From Pseudomonas fluorescens (GTDB lineage Bacteria; Pseudomonadota; Gammaproteobacteria; Pseudomonadales; Pseudomonadaceae), in contig NZ_LVEJ01000026.1 of NCBI RefSeq assembly GCF_001648775.1, positions 62,001 to 126,000 of the forward strand: 64,000 bases of DNA. The letters are read 5' to 3'. How positions within the stretch are numbered: the first letter of the stretch is position 1; every line of letters starts with the position of its first letter. The translations under genes were made by a program, and so were the position numbers. Below the pieces are notes generated by a model. That model made no database searches. It was not told where the DNA came from and saw nothing but the letters and a program-made list of their open reading frames with translations. Positions 25,945-34,599 of this stretch are shown here, one piece after another.

Positions 25945-26373
25945 ATGAAATTTGACTGGAGTTCTTTTGGTATTGAACGGGGATCCTCAGTGGATACCAA
26001 TACGATTTCTCAAGTAGAAAAACTACTTAGCGTAAGTTTTCCAAAGTCATACTTGGAATTGGTCAGATATTCCGATGTGGCCTCTCCAGAGATATCTTCA
26101 TTTCCATATAGCAACGAAGGGACTTGCATAAGCGAATTCTTTTCTTTCTCGCCTGATGTGGCCCCGTATACCATTTCATGGTACTCAGGGGCGGGAAAAC
26201 CTCCAGGGCTTCCCAAACAAATGACCCCTATAGCAAGGGATGCAGATGGTTATCTGATTTGCCTAAATTTCAACACGCCCTTGGTTGCTGTTGAAGTATT
26301 TGATCCAAACTCAAGTAAAACCCATTTCGTTGCTAAAAATTTTGATGATTTTGTTAATTTGTGGGCTGAGTAA
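25945..26373 (+). CDS. SUKH (SMI1/KNR4) family immunity protein
   Basis: This 142-residue protein is a clear SUKH-1 type: VEKLLSVSFPKSYLELVRYSD near residue 25, IARDADGYLICLNF near 98, and KTHFVAKNFDDFVNLW at the end, the standard SMI1/KNR4 closing pattern. GGAG precedes the ATG. No toxin remnant is seen directly before it, so it is an orphan immunity gene at the distal end of the island. It marks the end of the AT-rich region; the next gene has normal host composition. Confidence 0.88.
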   Translation: MKFDWSSFGIERGSSVDTNTISQVEKLLSVSFPKSYLELVRYSDVASPEISSFPYSNEGTCISEFFSFSPDVAPYTISWYSGAGKPPGLPKQMTPIARDADGYLICLNFNTPLVAVEVFDPNSSKTHFVAKNFDDFVNLWAE

Positions 26374-26497
26374 ATCAACACGCAAAAATAGTCCGCCTAG
26401 GATAGTGTCACCTATCGGAGGTAGTTGATCCTCAAAGAAGGATTTAATCAGTCCTCTGCCGATCATGATTACAAAGCGTGCTGTGGGGAATGAAAAA

Positions 26498-26524
26498 AAG
26501 GCGATCCCATGATCGCCCTCTTTC
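26498..26524 (-). terminator. Intrinsic terminator of the Sel1 gene
   Basis: GGCGATC-CCAT-GATCGCC forms a 7-base stem. On the minus strand it is followed by seven T, right after the Sel1-repeat gene ends, so it should end that transcript; it is also usable from the plus side. Confidence 0.82.
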
Positions 26525-26550
26525 AAATCAAGATACCCTTCCTTTGCAAA

Positions 26551-27525
26551 TCAAAGCTTTTGCAGCTCTTCTTTAGCTCCCGGAGCACCACGATCAATTG
26601 CTTTGAGTATCCAGTACTCGGCCTTGGATTTGCTTTTTGGCAACCCGCCGCGTCCTTGTGCGTACATTTTCCCAAGCGCCAACTGCGCGTTGCCAAAATC
26701 GGCATCCGCAGACTTGCGGTAAAGCTTGGCCGCTTCACGTTGGTTTTTTTCGGTGCCTCGCCCCTGTTCAAGCATTTGCGCCATTTCATACTGCGCGTAC
26801 TTATTGCCGAGCGAAGCCGACTTGCCGAACCAGGTAAAAGCCAGCGCTTCATCCTTGTCCACACCACGTCCTGCGGCGATCATCTCCGCGAGGTGAAGCT
26901 GTCCGTAATCGTCACCGGTTTCAGCCAGTTTGCGATACCACTGAGCGGCAACAACATCATCCAGTGTAACTCCCTCCCCTTTCTCATAAAGGCTTGCCAG
27001 CAGCATGTAGGCTGAGGGATATCCGCCTTCGGCGGATTGGTGGTAGTACGCTAATGCTTTGTCCATGTCCTTGAGATTTTTGATCGATCGGCCACCGCGA
27101 TGGTAGATCTGCGCCAAACTGAACTGCGCTTTGGCGTTACCTTGTTCCGCAGCTTTCAGATCCCAGTAAACACTTGCGTCTTCACCCTCAACGCTTCGAT
27201 CCCAACGAAGTTCCTCAGCCAATCCGACTTGCGCTTCGGCATTACCTTGCTCTGCAGCTTTGCGAAACCACGCTTCCGGCATGCCCGGTGACCACTGCTC
27301 AACCACCCCGCAGAGGTTCTCTTGAATGGCTTTGCCAAACTGCGTTTGCGCGTCAAGATCGCCTGCAACTGCCAGCTCATGCAGACGTTCCGAATTTGGC
27401 GCGCACTTCCCTGCCTTCATACCGTCGTAGTAATCACGCGGCGCTTGTGCCCACGTATTACAGGCGATGAACATTGAAAAAAGTGCCGTGCCCGCCGTAC
27501 CGACAGTTTTGAAACGCTTGATCAT
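26551..27525 (-). CDS. Secreted Sel1-repeat (TPR-like) protein
   Basis: This 324-residue protein has a signal peptide (cleavage likely after NTWAQA, residue 27) and about six Sel1-like repeats of 36 residues, recognisable by A-x-W-F/Y-x-K-A-A-E-x-G-N-A-x-A-Q (AWFRKAAEQGNAEAQ, TWFGKSASLGNKYAQ, KLYRKSADADFGNAQ). Such alpha-solenoids bind other proteins; here in the periplasm. The partner is unknown. It faces the T6SS island from the other strand, but no functional link is evident. Confidence 0.85.
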   Translation of the reverse strand: MIKRFKTVGTAGTALFSMFIACNTWAQAPRDYYDGMKAGKCAPNSERLHELAVAGDLDAQTQFGKAIQENLCGVVEQWSPGMPEAWFRKAAEQGNAEAQVGLAEELRWDRSVEGEDASVYWDLKAAEQGNAKAQFSLAQIYHRGGRSIKNLKDMDKALAYYHQSAEGGYPSAYMLLASLYEKGEGVTLDDVVAAQWYRKLAETGDDYGQLHLAEMIAAGRGVDKDEALAFTWFGKSASLGNKYAQYEMAQMLEQGRGTEKNQREAAKLYRKSADADFGNAQLALGKMYAQGRGGLPKSKSKAEYWILKAIDRGAPGAKEELQKL

Positions 27526-27575
27526 TTGTTACTTCCTTGTGGCTTAAAAAATCCAACGAAAACCTTGCGCAAAAA

Positions 27576-28394
27576 CTAGCTCGCTTCGAACATCTGCTCG
27601 TCCACGTCGTACTTAACCACCACCCGATTCCGATACAACCTCACCCGCTCCACCAATTCCCCAATCTGCCCCTTCTCGCGCACTTCCCGCCAAATCTCAT
27701 TCTCCCGATACACCCGCGCGCCCTCCCGCACAAACCGATGCGCCTCTTGAAACACGTGATAGCGATATTCCCTCACCCGATCACACAACAACTCCCCTTC
27801 GAGTTGTGTCTCGCCGACGTTCAACTTCAGTTGAAAGTGCCGATCCGTCGGGTTGTGCAGCACCAGATCAACGTAGTTGTAGAAAATCGCCGCCCCGGAA
27901 CCAAACGGCAGCACCCGCCCTTCATCCGGAAACGGGTCGAAGCTGTGGTTGGAGCGCTCGACCACCATCAGCGGTGAATGAATGGCCATCCAGTGGATCA
28001 GGTTGCTCAGTTGGCAAATGCCGCCGCCTACCCCGCGTCGTGCCTCGCCGAAAGACAGTTCCATGCCTTCAACGTAGCCGCGCTTCACAGTCGGGCGGCC
28101 GACGAGGCGGCAGAAGGAGAAGTGTTCGCCGGGGGCGATGATCACGCCGTCGATGGCGGCGACGGCGAGTTTCAGGTTGATGACTTTGTTGTGTTGCAGG
28201 GCGAGGTCGGAGTCGCCGAGTTTGCGGATGAGTTTCGAGGTGTGTTTGAGGTAGCGAAACGGCAGCCGCTCGGCCGCCGCGACGGGCCGTGCGTAGCACT
28301 TGCCGGAACAGCGCCAGGAGATCTGGCGGAACAGTCTTTTTTGCCACACGCGCAGCCAGTAGAGGGCTGGGTGGTAGAGGGAAAGTGGTTTCAT
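27576..28394 (-). CDS. VanW family protein
   Basis: This roughly 272-residue protein carries the VanW domain: HNKVINLKLAVAAIDG, then PGEHFSFCRLVGRPT, FGEARRGVGGGICQLSNLIHW and RSNHSFDPFP. VanW occurs in some vancomycin-resistance clusters but its biochemical role is not established. No signal peptide is obvious. The ATG at 28394 is used; a GTG nine bases upstream is possible and neither has a convincing ribosome site. The gene is single. Confidence 0.85.
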   Translation of the reverse strand: MKPLSLYHPALYWLRVWQKRLFRQISWRCSGKCYARPVAAAERLPFRYLKHTSKLIRKLGDSDLALQHNKVINLKLAVAAIDGVIIAPGEHFSFCRLVGRPTVKRGYVEGMELSFGEARRGVGGGICQLSNLIHWMAIHSPLMVVERSNHSFDPFPDEGRVLPFGSGAAIFYNYVDLVLHNPTDRHFQLKLNVGETQLEGELLCDRVREYRYHVFQEAHRFVREGARVYRENEIWREVREKGQIGELVERVRLYRNRVVVKYDVDEQMFEAS

Positions 28395-28610
28395 CCGTGA
28401 CACAACGGCGATCGCCGTTTCTTCCTTGAACCGTAATAGGGGCGCGCATTTTAGCCGCTAATGATCTTCAGCACCCTGGTCATTTTCAGACAGGCTCAGC
28501 AGTCTCACTTCGACACACTCGGCCCCACCGCCCAACCCGCAAATTAAGGTTCGCCTAAGGTTGCCTCGCTACGATCACGGCCACGAAACCCTGTCGCCCT
28601 TGAATCGCAG

Positions 28611-29453
28611 ATGAGTCCTCCCGACATGAAAGCGTTTGATTTACCAACCCAGCCAACGTCGAATTTCAGCCTTGTCTTGGTAAATTACAAAACCCCGGAC
28701 ATCACCAAAATGTGCCTCGAACTGTTGCGTGAGCATGTCCAGGCACAACGCATTCCGGTGTGGGTGGTGGACAACGATTCGGCGGATGCCAGTCTCGATT
28801 ACTTGCGCTCGCTGGACTGGATCAACTTGATCGAGCGACCGTCGCCTTGCAAGGAAGCGGGTCATATTGCGCACGGTAAAGCACTGGATCTGGCGCTGGA
28901 AAAAGTCGAGACCGATTATCTGTTTCTGCTGCACACCGATACCTTTGTCTACGACAAGGATGTGTTTGCAATGATGATGCGCGAGTGCACGAAAACCCCG
29001 GACATGGCGGCGGTGGGTTGTGTCGAACAACTCAATCGCGGGATTGTTCGTGACACCTGGCGTTTAACTTCGCGCTTCTGCAAGCACTATGTTCGTAAAG
29101 CGAAAGTGCGTCTGGGCCTGCGTTCAAAACTGCCAAGACCATACAAGGAAACTCATCTGAAAAGTTTCTGCACATTGTGGAATGCGCGTTTGATGAAGTC
29201 CCACGGTCTGCACTTCTGCATGGATGACCAAGTGCCCGGTTACACGCTGCAAGATCGAATGGCCGGTATGGGCTACGGCATCAAGTTTCTCTCCCCGCGC
29301 AAGATTTTCAGTTATCTGGATCACATCCAGGCAGGAACCGTCGCCGCTGCCGGCACCTACGGGGAAAATCACCGGCGCACAAAAATGTATCAGGCCACGC
29401 TCAAGCGCCTCCAGGGGCAACCGGGCAAACCCGGGGTGCAAGCCTCGGTTTAA
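28611..29453 (+). CDS. Family 2 glycosyltransferase
   Basis: This 280-residue protein has the GT2 nucleotide-sugar fold: FSLVLVNYKTPDITKMC, VWVVDNDSADASLDYL and the metal-binding DTD-like LLHTDTFVYDKD near residue 105. The C-terminal half (LKSFCTLWNARLMKSHGLHF) is consistent with acceptor binding. It is cytoplasmic and far from the polysaccharide cluster, so its product could be a surface glycan or a glycosylated protein. ATG 28626 is an alternative start. A strong terminator follows. Confidence 0.82.
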   Translation: MSPPDMKAFDLPTQPTSNFSLVLVNYKTPDITKMCLELLREHVQAQRIPVWVVDNDSADASLDYLRSLDWINLIERPSPCKEAGHIAHGKALDLALEKVETDYLFLLHTDTFVYDKDVFAMMMRECTKTPDMAAVGCVEQLNRGIVRDTWRLTSRFCKHYVRKAKVRLGLRSKLPRPYKETHLKSFCTLWNARLMKSHGLHFCMDDQVPGYTLQDRMAGMGYGIKFLSPRKIFSYLDHIQAGTVAAAGTYGENHRRTKMYQATLKRLQGQPGKPGVQASV

Positions 29454-29460
29454 AATCCCG

Positions 29461-29502
29461 GCAAACAAAAAGGGCGACTTTAAAGTCGCCCTTTTTGTTT
29501 GC
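29461..29502. terminator. Perfect 42-base palindrome, rho-independent terminator
   Basis: Two 21-base arms pair without mismatch or loop, with core AAAAAGGGCGACTTT / AAAGTCGCCCTTTTT. The T-run on each strand makes it a bidirectional terminator, eight bases after the glycosyltransferase stop. Confidence 0.93.
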
Positions 29503-29532
29503 AAAAATTGTATACAACTACTCCGAAGAGGT

Positions 29533-29595
29533 GTTCGCCCAGTGTAATGGCCTGGCAATCCATGCACCGGTAAAGAGCCCTGACACTGGGCGAAC
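29533..29595. other. Long-loop inverted repeat of unknown role
   Basis: GTTCGCCCAGTGT (29533-29545) is repeated exactly in reverse complement at 29583-29595, with a 37-base loop. No T-run follows, so it is unlike a terminator. The AT-rich rest of the gene-free stretch 29454-29784 holds nothing I recognise. Confidence 0.7.
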
Positions 29596-29784
29596 GGGAA
29601 GGATTTTAATAGAAGTTGGCGCTTATGTCCTCATTCTTAAATGTAAAAATTATGTACGAAAAAGTTAATAGATATTTATCGACGATTGCTTTCGTGAAAC
29701 TTTCAAGAAAACCAAACTGAACTAATAGTATGACTACTCTCATACAAAAACTGTACAAGAGCAGTCATTCTGTAGAGTTAAAGC

Positions 29785-30369
29785 TCAACTTTCGTGTTGA
29801 CTGGTCACTTTTAAGATATCGGTGTAAGTGACAATAACGCTCTGGCCTTCTTTCAGATCTTTCAGTTTGGCTTGAATTTCAGGCTTTTTCACGTCGAGGA
29901 CTTTCGATACGCCCGCCGGGTTTTGCAGGGTCACCTGATTTTTCTTCAAATCAATTTTGGTGATTTTCAGTTGTACCTGAACCTGACGGTACGCTTCGCC
30001 ACCGGGGTTATCGCTGCCCGGCGCCTTACGCAACTCGCCGGTACGTTCGGTGGTGCCAGGCAGACCTTTATCCACATCGGTGTCGAGGTAAGCGGCGACA
30101 GAACGCTGAACCTGGATGGTGACCTGATCACCGGCCTTGAGATTGTCGAGGTTTTTCGCCTTGTCGCTGAGCTGAACGTGAACCGGCTTACCTTCGGCAC
30201 CTTCGAGCACAACCTGATGGTTGGCGGCATCGACGGAGATCACTTTGGTGGTGACCTGATCTGCCTCAACAGTGGCGGACAACGGAATATCGGCAGCCAG
30301 GGCGCCGAAGCTGGTGGCGGACAGTACGGTTGCGAGGGTGATGGCCTTGGCCAGTGCGTCGAGCTTCAT
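29785..30369 (-). CDS. Exported protein of unknown function
   Basis: This 194-residue protein has a signal peptide (MKLDALAKAITLATVL ... GALAA|D). The start at 30369 is chosen because it opens the signal peptide and has AGGGAA before it; the frame extends upstream but would add a basic, proline-rich leader. The mature part alternates beta-rich segments (VTTKVISVDAANHQVVLEG, KITKIDLKKNQVTLQNPAG) with a similar pattern twice, suggesting two related beta-barrel-like halves. Probably periplasmic. No function is recognised. Confidence 0.8.
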   Translation of the reverse strand: MKLDALAKAITLATVLSATSFGALAADIPLSATVEADQVTTKVISVDAANHQVVLEGAEGKPVHVQLSDKAKNLDNLKAGDQVTIQVQRSVAAYLDTDVDKGLPGTTERTGELRKAPGSDNPGGEAYRQVQVQLKITKIDLKKNQVTLQNPAGVSKVLDVKKPEIQAKLKDLKEGQSVIVTYTDILKVTSQHES

Positions 30370-30454
30370 AAGCAATACTTTCCCTGTGATGAATGGCAGC
30401 GCCCGGCGCCGAAGTGGCTTCGGCGGCGGACGTGCCACTGAGCATAGACGCTGT

Positions 30455-30682
30455 TCAGGGCTTGGCCTTGGTTTGTGACGGAGAGGTTTGTGACGGAGAG
30501 GTTTGTGACGGCGAGGTTTGTTGCCTGGCGGTGTCCTGCGCGGTGGATTCGCCACTGGGCGTGCCTTTGCCACTGTTTTCCCGCTGTTTGGGATCGGTTG
30601 GGCGCAGGGCGTCGTTGTCGCGCTCGGTTTCGCCCGGTGGCCGGGGTTCGTCGGGGTGTTCGCCTTGGCTGATGGGTTTCAT
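30455..30682 (-). CDS. Small hydrophilic protein with TSPSQ repeats
   Basis: This 75-residue protein is rich in Pro, Glu, Thr and Ser and probably disordered. It ends with three tandem copies of TSPSQ, encoded by 15-base repeats around 30476-30520 that could vary in number by slippage. GAGGAG before the ATG supports real translation. It lies 11 bases behind the gene ending at 30694 on the same strand, so the two probably form an operon. Function unknown. Confidence 0.68.
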   Translation of the reverse strand: MKPISQGEHPDEPRPPGETERDNDALRPTDPKQRENSGKGTPSGESTAQDTARQQTSPSQTSPSQTSPSQTKAKP

Positions 30683-30693
30683 CGGTTTACTCC

Positions 30694-30936
30694 TCAGGCT
30701 TCGGGGTCATCGAGTTCGCGGGCGACATTGATCGCGGGGGAGTCCTTGTGCAAGTCATCGGCCTTGGCGCGCAGGAGTTGCCATTGCTCGAGATCGATGG
30801 CGCCCTGGCCGAGCATGTCGTCGGCGATGCGCTGCAGATCGAAATAATGCGCGTCGGGGGACTGCTGCCAGTAGGTTTCGTCGTCGAACAGACGTTGCCA
30901 GGTGGTCATGTCCGGGGGTTGCAGGTCGTCGCTCAT
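30694..30936 (-). CDS. Small protein of unknown function
   Basis: This 80-residue acidic protein (MSDDLQPPDMTTWQRLFDD ... ARELDDPEA) lacks a signal peptide and is predicted helical, with tryptophans at 13 and 23. It precedes the TSPSQ-repeat gene by 11 bases on the same strand. The ribosome site is weak. I do not recognise a family. Confidence 0.65.
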   Translation of the reverse strand: MSDDLQPPDMTTWQRLFDDETYWQQSPDAHYFDLQRIADDMLGQGAIDLEQWQLLRAKADDLHKDSPAINVARELDDPEA

Positions 30937-31027
30937 GGGTGGGTCCAGAAGGGGGCGGTTTCTGGGTAGAGGGTTGTGCGGGAGATAGAGTTCCGGGCAG
31001 TTTGATCAGTGGTGACTTAACTGACGC

Positions 31028-31056
31028 CATCGCTGGCAGGCCAGCTCCCACAGGGT
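31028..31056. repeat. Single REP-like palindrome
   Basis: GCTGG-CAGG-CCAGC (31032-31045) followed by TCCCACAGG is a member of a third REP subfamily, lying 15 bases past the end of the lipocalin-like gene. Confidence 0.65.
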
Positions 31057-31070
31057 TGTGTGGGTCGCTG

Positions 31071-32138
31071 TCAGTACCCGGTCATTTCCAGATAGCCCTG
31101 GCCAGGATGGCTGCCGCTGATGTGCACCGGGCCTTCCCAGTACGGGATGCGCAGGTTCATCCACGCATTGGCGTTGAGCGCGTCGAGGGTGATGTCGAGG
31201 TGTTTGTCAGGAATGCTGATCGACCATTTCACCGGCATCGCGCGGCCGGCGACCTTGGCGGTGTCCTGCGGGGTGAGTTTGATCTGATCGCTGCGCAGGG
31301 TTTGCGTCTGGCCGTCAGCAGCGATCCAGGTACCGGTGAGGTACGGCGCGCCGTCCTTCTGGCGCATGCGGTAAAGCATCACGTGTTCGCCGCTGTCCAG
31401 GTGCAGGGAAAACCAGTCCCAGCCGGTTTGAATGGCGGTCAGCGGCTGGCTGCTCCACTCGCGATCGAGCCACGCGGGGCCGCTGACGGTGTAATTCTGG
31501 CCATCGATCTGCAAGGTGCCGCTGGCCTGAAAAAACGGCTGGCTGTAGTAATACGACGCCTGACCTTCTTCGGATTTCTGACTGAAACCCTTGTCGCCCT
31601 GCAACACCAACGGGCGACTGGAAGTCAGCCGCAGTTGATAGGCGAAATCCTTGTCCCGCGCGCTGAGTTGCAGATCGCGCAAGGGATCCTGCACCTGACT
31701 GGCAAACCGCCAATCGTCGATCCACGCCTCGAACGGCGCCAGCCGCACACCCGCCTGCCCCACTCCGCCGCGCGCATAGCGTTCGGCAGCGTGATGCACC
31801 GTGCTCGATGTCACCGCCGCGTGCCCCAGCCAGATCGTCTGATCAGCCCACCCGGCCTGCTCCGCCCCTGGTTTCAGCGCACTGCGAAACAGCGTCCACT
31901 GCACGCCGAATTCGTTACCCTGCTGATCCTTGAGATTGGCAGTGACGTACCACCACTCGATGCGAAAACCCTCATGCGCACCGTGATCGGCCGGAAAACT
32001 GAACACCCGTCCCGGCACCACCGGGGTAAACGCCAGCGCCTGATTGCCCATCCCGGCAAAACCCTTCTGCTCGGGCGTGGATTTTTCGCAACCACCAAGC
32101 AGCAGCAAAAACACCAGCACAACGAGGCTAATCCTCAT
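31071..32138 (-). CDS. AttH/CrtC-type lipocalin-like lipoprotein
   Basis: This 355-residue protein begins with a lipoprotein signal (MRISLVVLVFLLLLGGC), so it is membrane-anchored in the periplasm. The mature part is the double lipocalin-like fold of the AttH/carotenoid 1,2-hydratase family: FRIEWWYVTANLKD near residue 60, AWLDREWSSQPL near 228 and GWDWFSLHLDSGEHVMLYRMR near 245. ATG 32138 is chosen over an upstream TTG; it overlaps the end of the permease gene. ATPase, permease and AttH-like protein together match the att-type ABC module. The ligand is unknown, perhaps a lipid. Confidence 0.88.
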   Translation of the reverse strand: MRISLVVLVFLLLLGGCEKSTPEQKGFAGMGNQALAFTPVVPGRVFSFPADHGAHEGFRIEWWYVTANLKDQQGNEFGVQWTLFRSALKPGAEQAGWADQTIWLGHAAVTSSTVHHAAERYARGGVGQAGVRLAPFEAWIDDWRFASQVQDPLRDLQLSARDKDFAYQLRLTSSRPLVLQGDKGFSQKSEEGQASYYYSQPFFQASGTLQIDGQNYTVSGPAWLDREWSSQPLTAIQTGWDWFSLHLDSGEHVMLYRMRQKDGAPYLTGTWIAADGQTQTLRSDQIKLTPQDTAKVAGRAMPVKWSISIPDKHLDITLDALNANAWMNLRIPYWEGPVHISGSHPGQGYLEMTGY

Positions 32139-34599
32139 GAGCAAACGTCCTCAACAGATCCGCCGGTTGCGTGCGGTACAGCGAGTACAGCGGCCATGCC
32201 GAAGCCAGTAACGTCGCCAACAACGCCAACCCCATCAACTGCAGCAATTGCCACGGGAACACCCGCAACGGCAGGCGCCAGCCAAACGCCTGCACATTGA
32301 TCACAGCGTCCAGACACCAGGCCAGCGCAATGCCCAGTGGCAACGCCAGCACTAGCGTCAGCACCGCCAGCAACCAGGTCTGACCGAGATTGAGCAGCAT
32401 CAATTGCCGCCGCGTTACGCCCAACGCCCACAGCGGTGCAAGTTGGCCGAGGCGACTTTGACTCTGGGTCAGCAGGCTGATGAACAGCGCCACACCCGCC
32501 ACCGCCAGCGTCAAACTGTTCAAAGCCGCCGTCGCCGCAAAGGTGCGTTCGAAAACCTGCACCGACCAGCCCTTGAGCCGCGCCTGATCGACGATGCGGC
32601 TGTCATCGAGTTGAAAACGCGTCTGCAATGCAGCTAAAAATCCCGGGATGTTCTGCGGCTCAATGCGCAGATTGAAACGGTTCGGCGTCAATTGCGGCCA
32701 GCCGCGCAGCAGGTGATTGACGTTGACCAGCAAGTGCCCCTTGGGATTGCCGTAGTCGGCGTAGATGCCGACGACGCGCGGCGACCACGTGCCGTTAGGC
32801 GTGGGAATCGCCAGATGTTCGCCCGCGTGCAGGTTCAGGCGCCGGGCGAGTTGTTCGCTGAGCATCACCGCATCGTCCGTCGCCAGATGGGCCCACGGGT
32901 CGCCGCCAAGCGCATCGAGCAATGGCCAGTGCTGGCGATAGTGCGCGTGATCGATGATGCCGAACACCTCCGCCGGCCAACCCTGCAACGTCACCGCGAC
33001 CTGCCAGTTGGGCAGCACTGCCTTGACGTTCGGCTGCTGCCTGAGCCAGCTGTACATTTCCCGCGACTGCGCCGGATTGCTCGGATTGATATACAACTCG
33101 GCGCTCAGGCGTTGTTCCAGCCAATCGGTGAAGGTCTGGCGGAAACCGGCGGTCATGCTCCCTGCGCCAATGTTGGCGGCGAGCGCCAAGAGCAACGCCA
33201 TCAACGCCAGACTCAGCGCCGGCAATTGCTGGCGGCAGTCGGCGAGAAACCATTGACCGAGCACCGAACGGCTACGCCCGAGCAGTTGATTGAGGATCGC
33301 GCTGAGCAATACCGGCAGCGCCAGTGCGGCGCCGAGCAACAGCCCGGCCATCAAGACAAAACCGCTGGCCAGACTGTCACCCCAGATCAACGCCACCAGT
33401 GCAATCAACCCCAACGCTGCGGCCAGCCAACCCTGACGCCGCAGCCAACGCGCATATTGCTGATGCCAGGCTTGCGGATCGGCCACCGCCAGCAACGGCA
33501 GGCGTGCGGCACGCAACAGGCTGTTGGCCCCGGCGAGCAAAGCGCCAAGCAGGCTCAGACCGATGCCGCTGAACCACCACCAAGGGCTCAGGCGCAACTG
33601 CCCCGCCACTTCTGCGCCGTATAAACCGCGCAGGCTGGCGGCGACGTCCGGCAGCAACACACTGGCGAGCCAATAGCCGCTGATCACGCCGAGCAGCCCG
33701 CCGATCAGCGCCAGCGCACCAAGCTCGACGAGCAGGCAAAAGATCAACATTCGCGCACTGACCCCGCACGCGCGCAAGGTCCGCAGCAAGCCGCGCCGTT
33801 GTTCCAGCGCCAAGCCAATGGCTGCATGGACGATGAACAGACCGACCAGAAACGAGAGAAAACCCAAGGCGTCCAGATTGAGGTGGAAGCTCTCGGTCAG
33901 TCGCGCCAGATTGTTTTCTTCACCACTGCTTTTGAGCTGCAACAGACCTTTGAAAGAGGCCGGCAACTGCGCGTTAAAATCCTTGGGCAGCAACAGCCGC
34001 GACAACTGTCCCGGTTGTTCGAGCAGGGTCTGTGCGACGCCGATGTCCACCAAGAGCACGCCCGGTGCCATGTCCTTTTGCGCAAGCAACGGTGGCAGTT
34101 TCGAGCCGTTGAGTGTTGGCGGCGTGTCGCCTTCATGCAGACCCAGCGCATGCAGGGTTTCCGGGGAAATCCAGGTACTTCCGGGCGGCGTGAAGAACTC
34201 GACGACGCGCTCGATCGGCAGGGCCTGCCCGGCCACCGCCGAATCGGCGGGGAGCGACACCGGCTCAATGCCCATCAGTTGCAACCGCTGATTCTCAAAC
34301 CCCTTGAGCAGCAGCCGCCCCTGCAACAGCGGCGACACCGGCCAACCCTGTCGACGCAGGTCAACGAACCATTGCTGCGCGAACGTCGCCCCATTCGGCG
34401 TGCTGAGGCTGGCCTGCGGTTCGCCGCCGATCAACTTGCTGGCCCGCGCGTAGCTGTCACGCGCCTGACTGTTCAGCGCTTCAACACCGGTGAGCAGGCT
34501 GGTCGCCAGCCACAACCCGGTCAGCACGCTGAAAAACTGCACCGGATGGCGCCGCCAATGGCTAAGCAGTGCGCGTAGCGTTTGCGCAAAGACGATCAC
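32128..34599 (-). CDS. ABC transporter permease with two FtsX domains
   Basis: This 823-residue inner-membrane protein has one N-terminal helix, a periplasmic domain (about 45-235), then FtsX-type helices (about 243-350), a middle hydrophobic block (395-490), a second periplasmic domain (about 495-690) and a final FtsX block (700-800). The layout matches the large MacB/LolE-like permeases of the AttFG type that work with a separate ATPase. It overlaps the ATPase gene by four bases upstream and the lipoprotein gene downstream, so the three are one operon. It probably moves lipids or lipoproteins instead of importing nutrients. Confidence 0.9.
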   Translation of the reverse strand: MIVFAQTLRALLSHWRRHPVQFFSVLTGLWLATSLLTGVEALNSQARDSYARASKLIGGEPQASLSTPNGATFAQQWFVDLRRQGWPVSPLLQGRLLLKGFENQRLQLMGIEPVSLPADSAVAGQALPIERVVEFFTPPGSTWISPETLHALGLHEGDTPPTLNGSKLPPLLAQKDMAPGVLLVDIGVAQTLLEQPGQLSRLLLPKDFNAQLPASFKGLLQLKSSGEENNLARLTESFHLNLDALGFLSFLVGLFIVHAAIGLALEQRRGLLRTLRACGVSARMLIFCLLVELGALALIGGLLGVISGYWLASVLLPDVAASLRGLYGAEVAGQLRLSPWWWFSGIGLSLLGALLAGANSLLRAARLPLLAVADPQAWHQQYARWLRRQGWLAAALGLIALVALIWGDSLASGFVLMAGLLLGAALALPVLLSAILNQLLGRSRSVLGQWFLADCRQQLPALSLALMALLLALAANIGAGSMTAGFRQTFTDWLEQRLSAELYINPSNPAQSREMYSWLRQQPNVKAVLPNWQVAVTLQGWPAEVFGIIDHAHYRQHWPLLDALGGDPWAHLATDDAVMLSEQLARRLNLHAGEHLAIPTPNGTWSPRVVGIYADYGNPKGHLLVNVNHLLRGWPQLTPNRFNLRIEPQNIPGFLAALQTRFQLDDSRIVDQARLKGWSVQVFERTFAATAALNSLTLAVAGVALFISLLTQSQSRLGQLAPLWALGVTRRQLMLLNLGQTWLLAVLTLVLALPLGIALAWCLDAVINVQAFGWRLPLRVFPWQLLQLMGLALLATLLASAWPLYSLYRTQPADLLRTFAHED

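Noticed and set aside
30939..32300. 453-codon open frame on the plus strand opposite the lipocalin-like gene
   Set aside because: It covers a gene with clear lipobox and family motifs and has no domain of its own.
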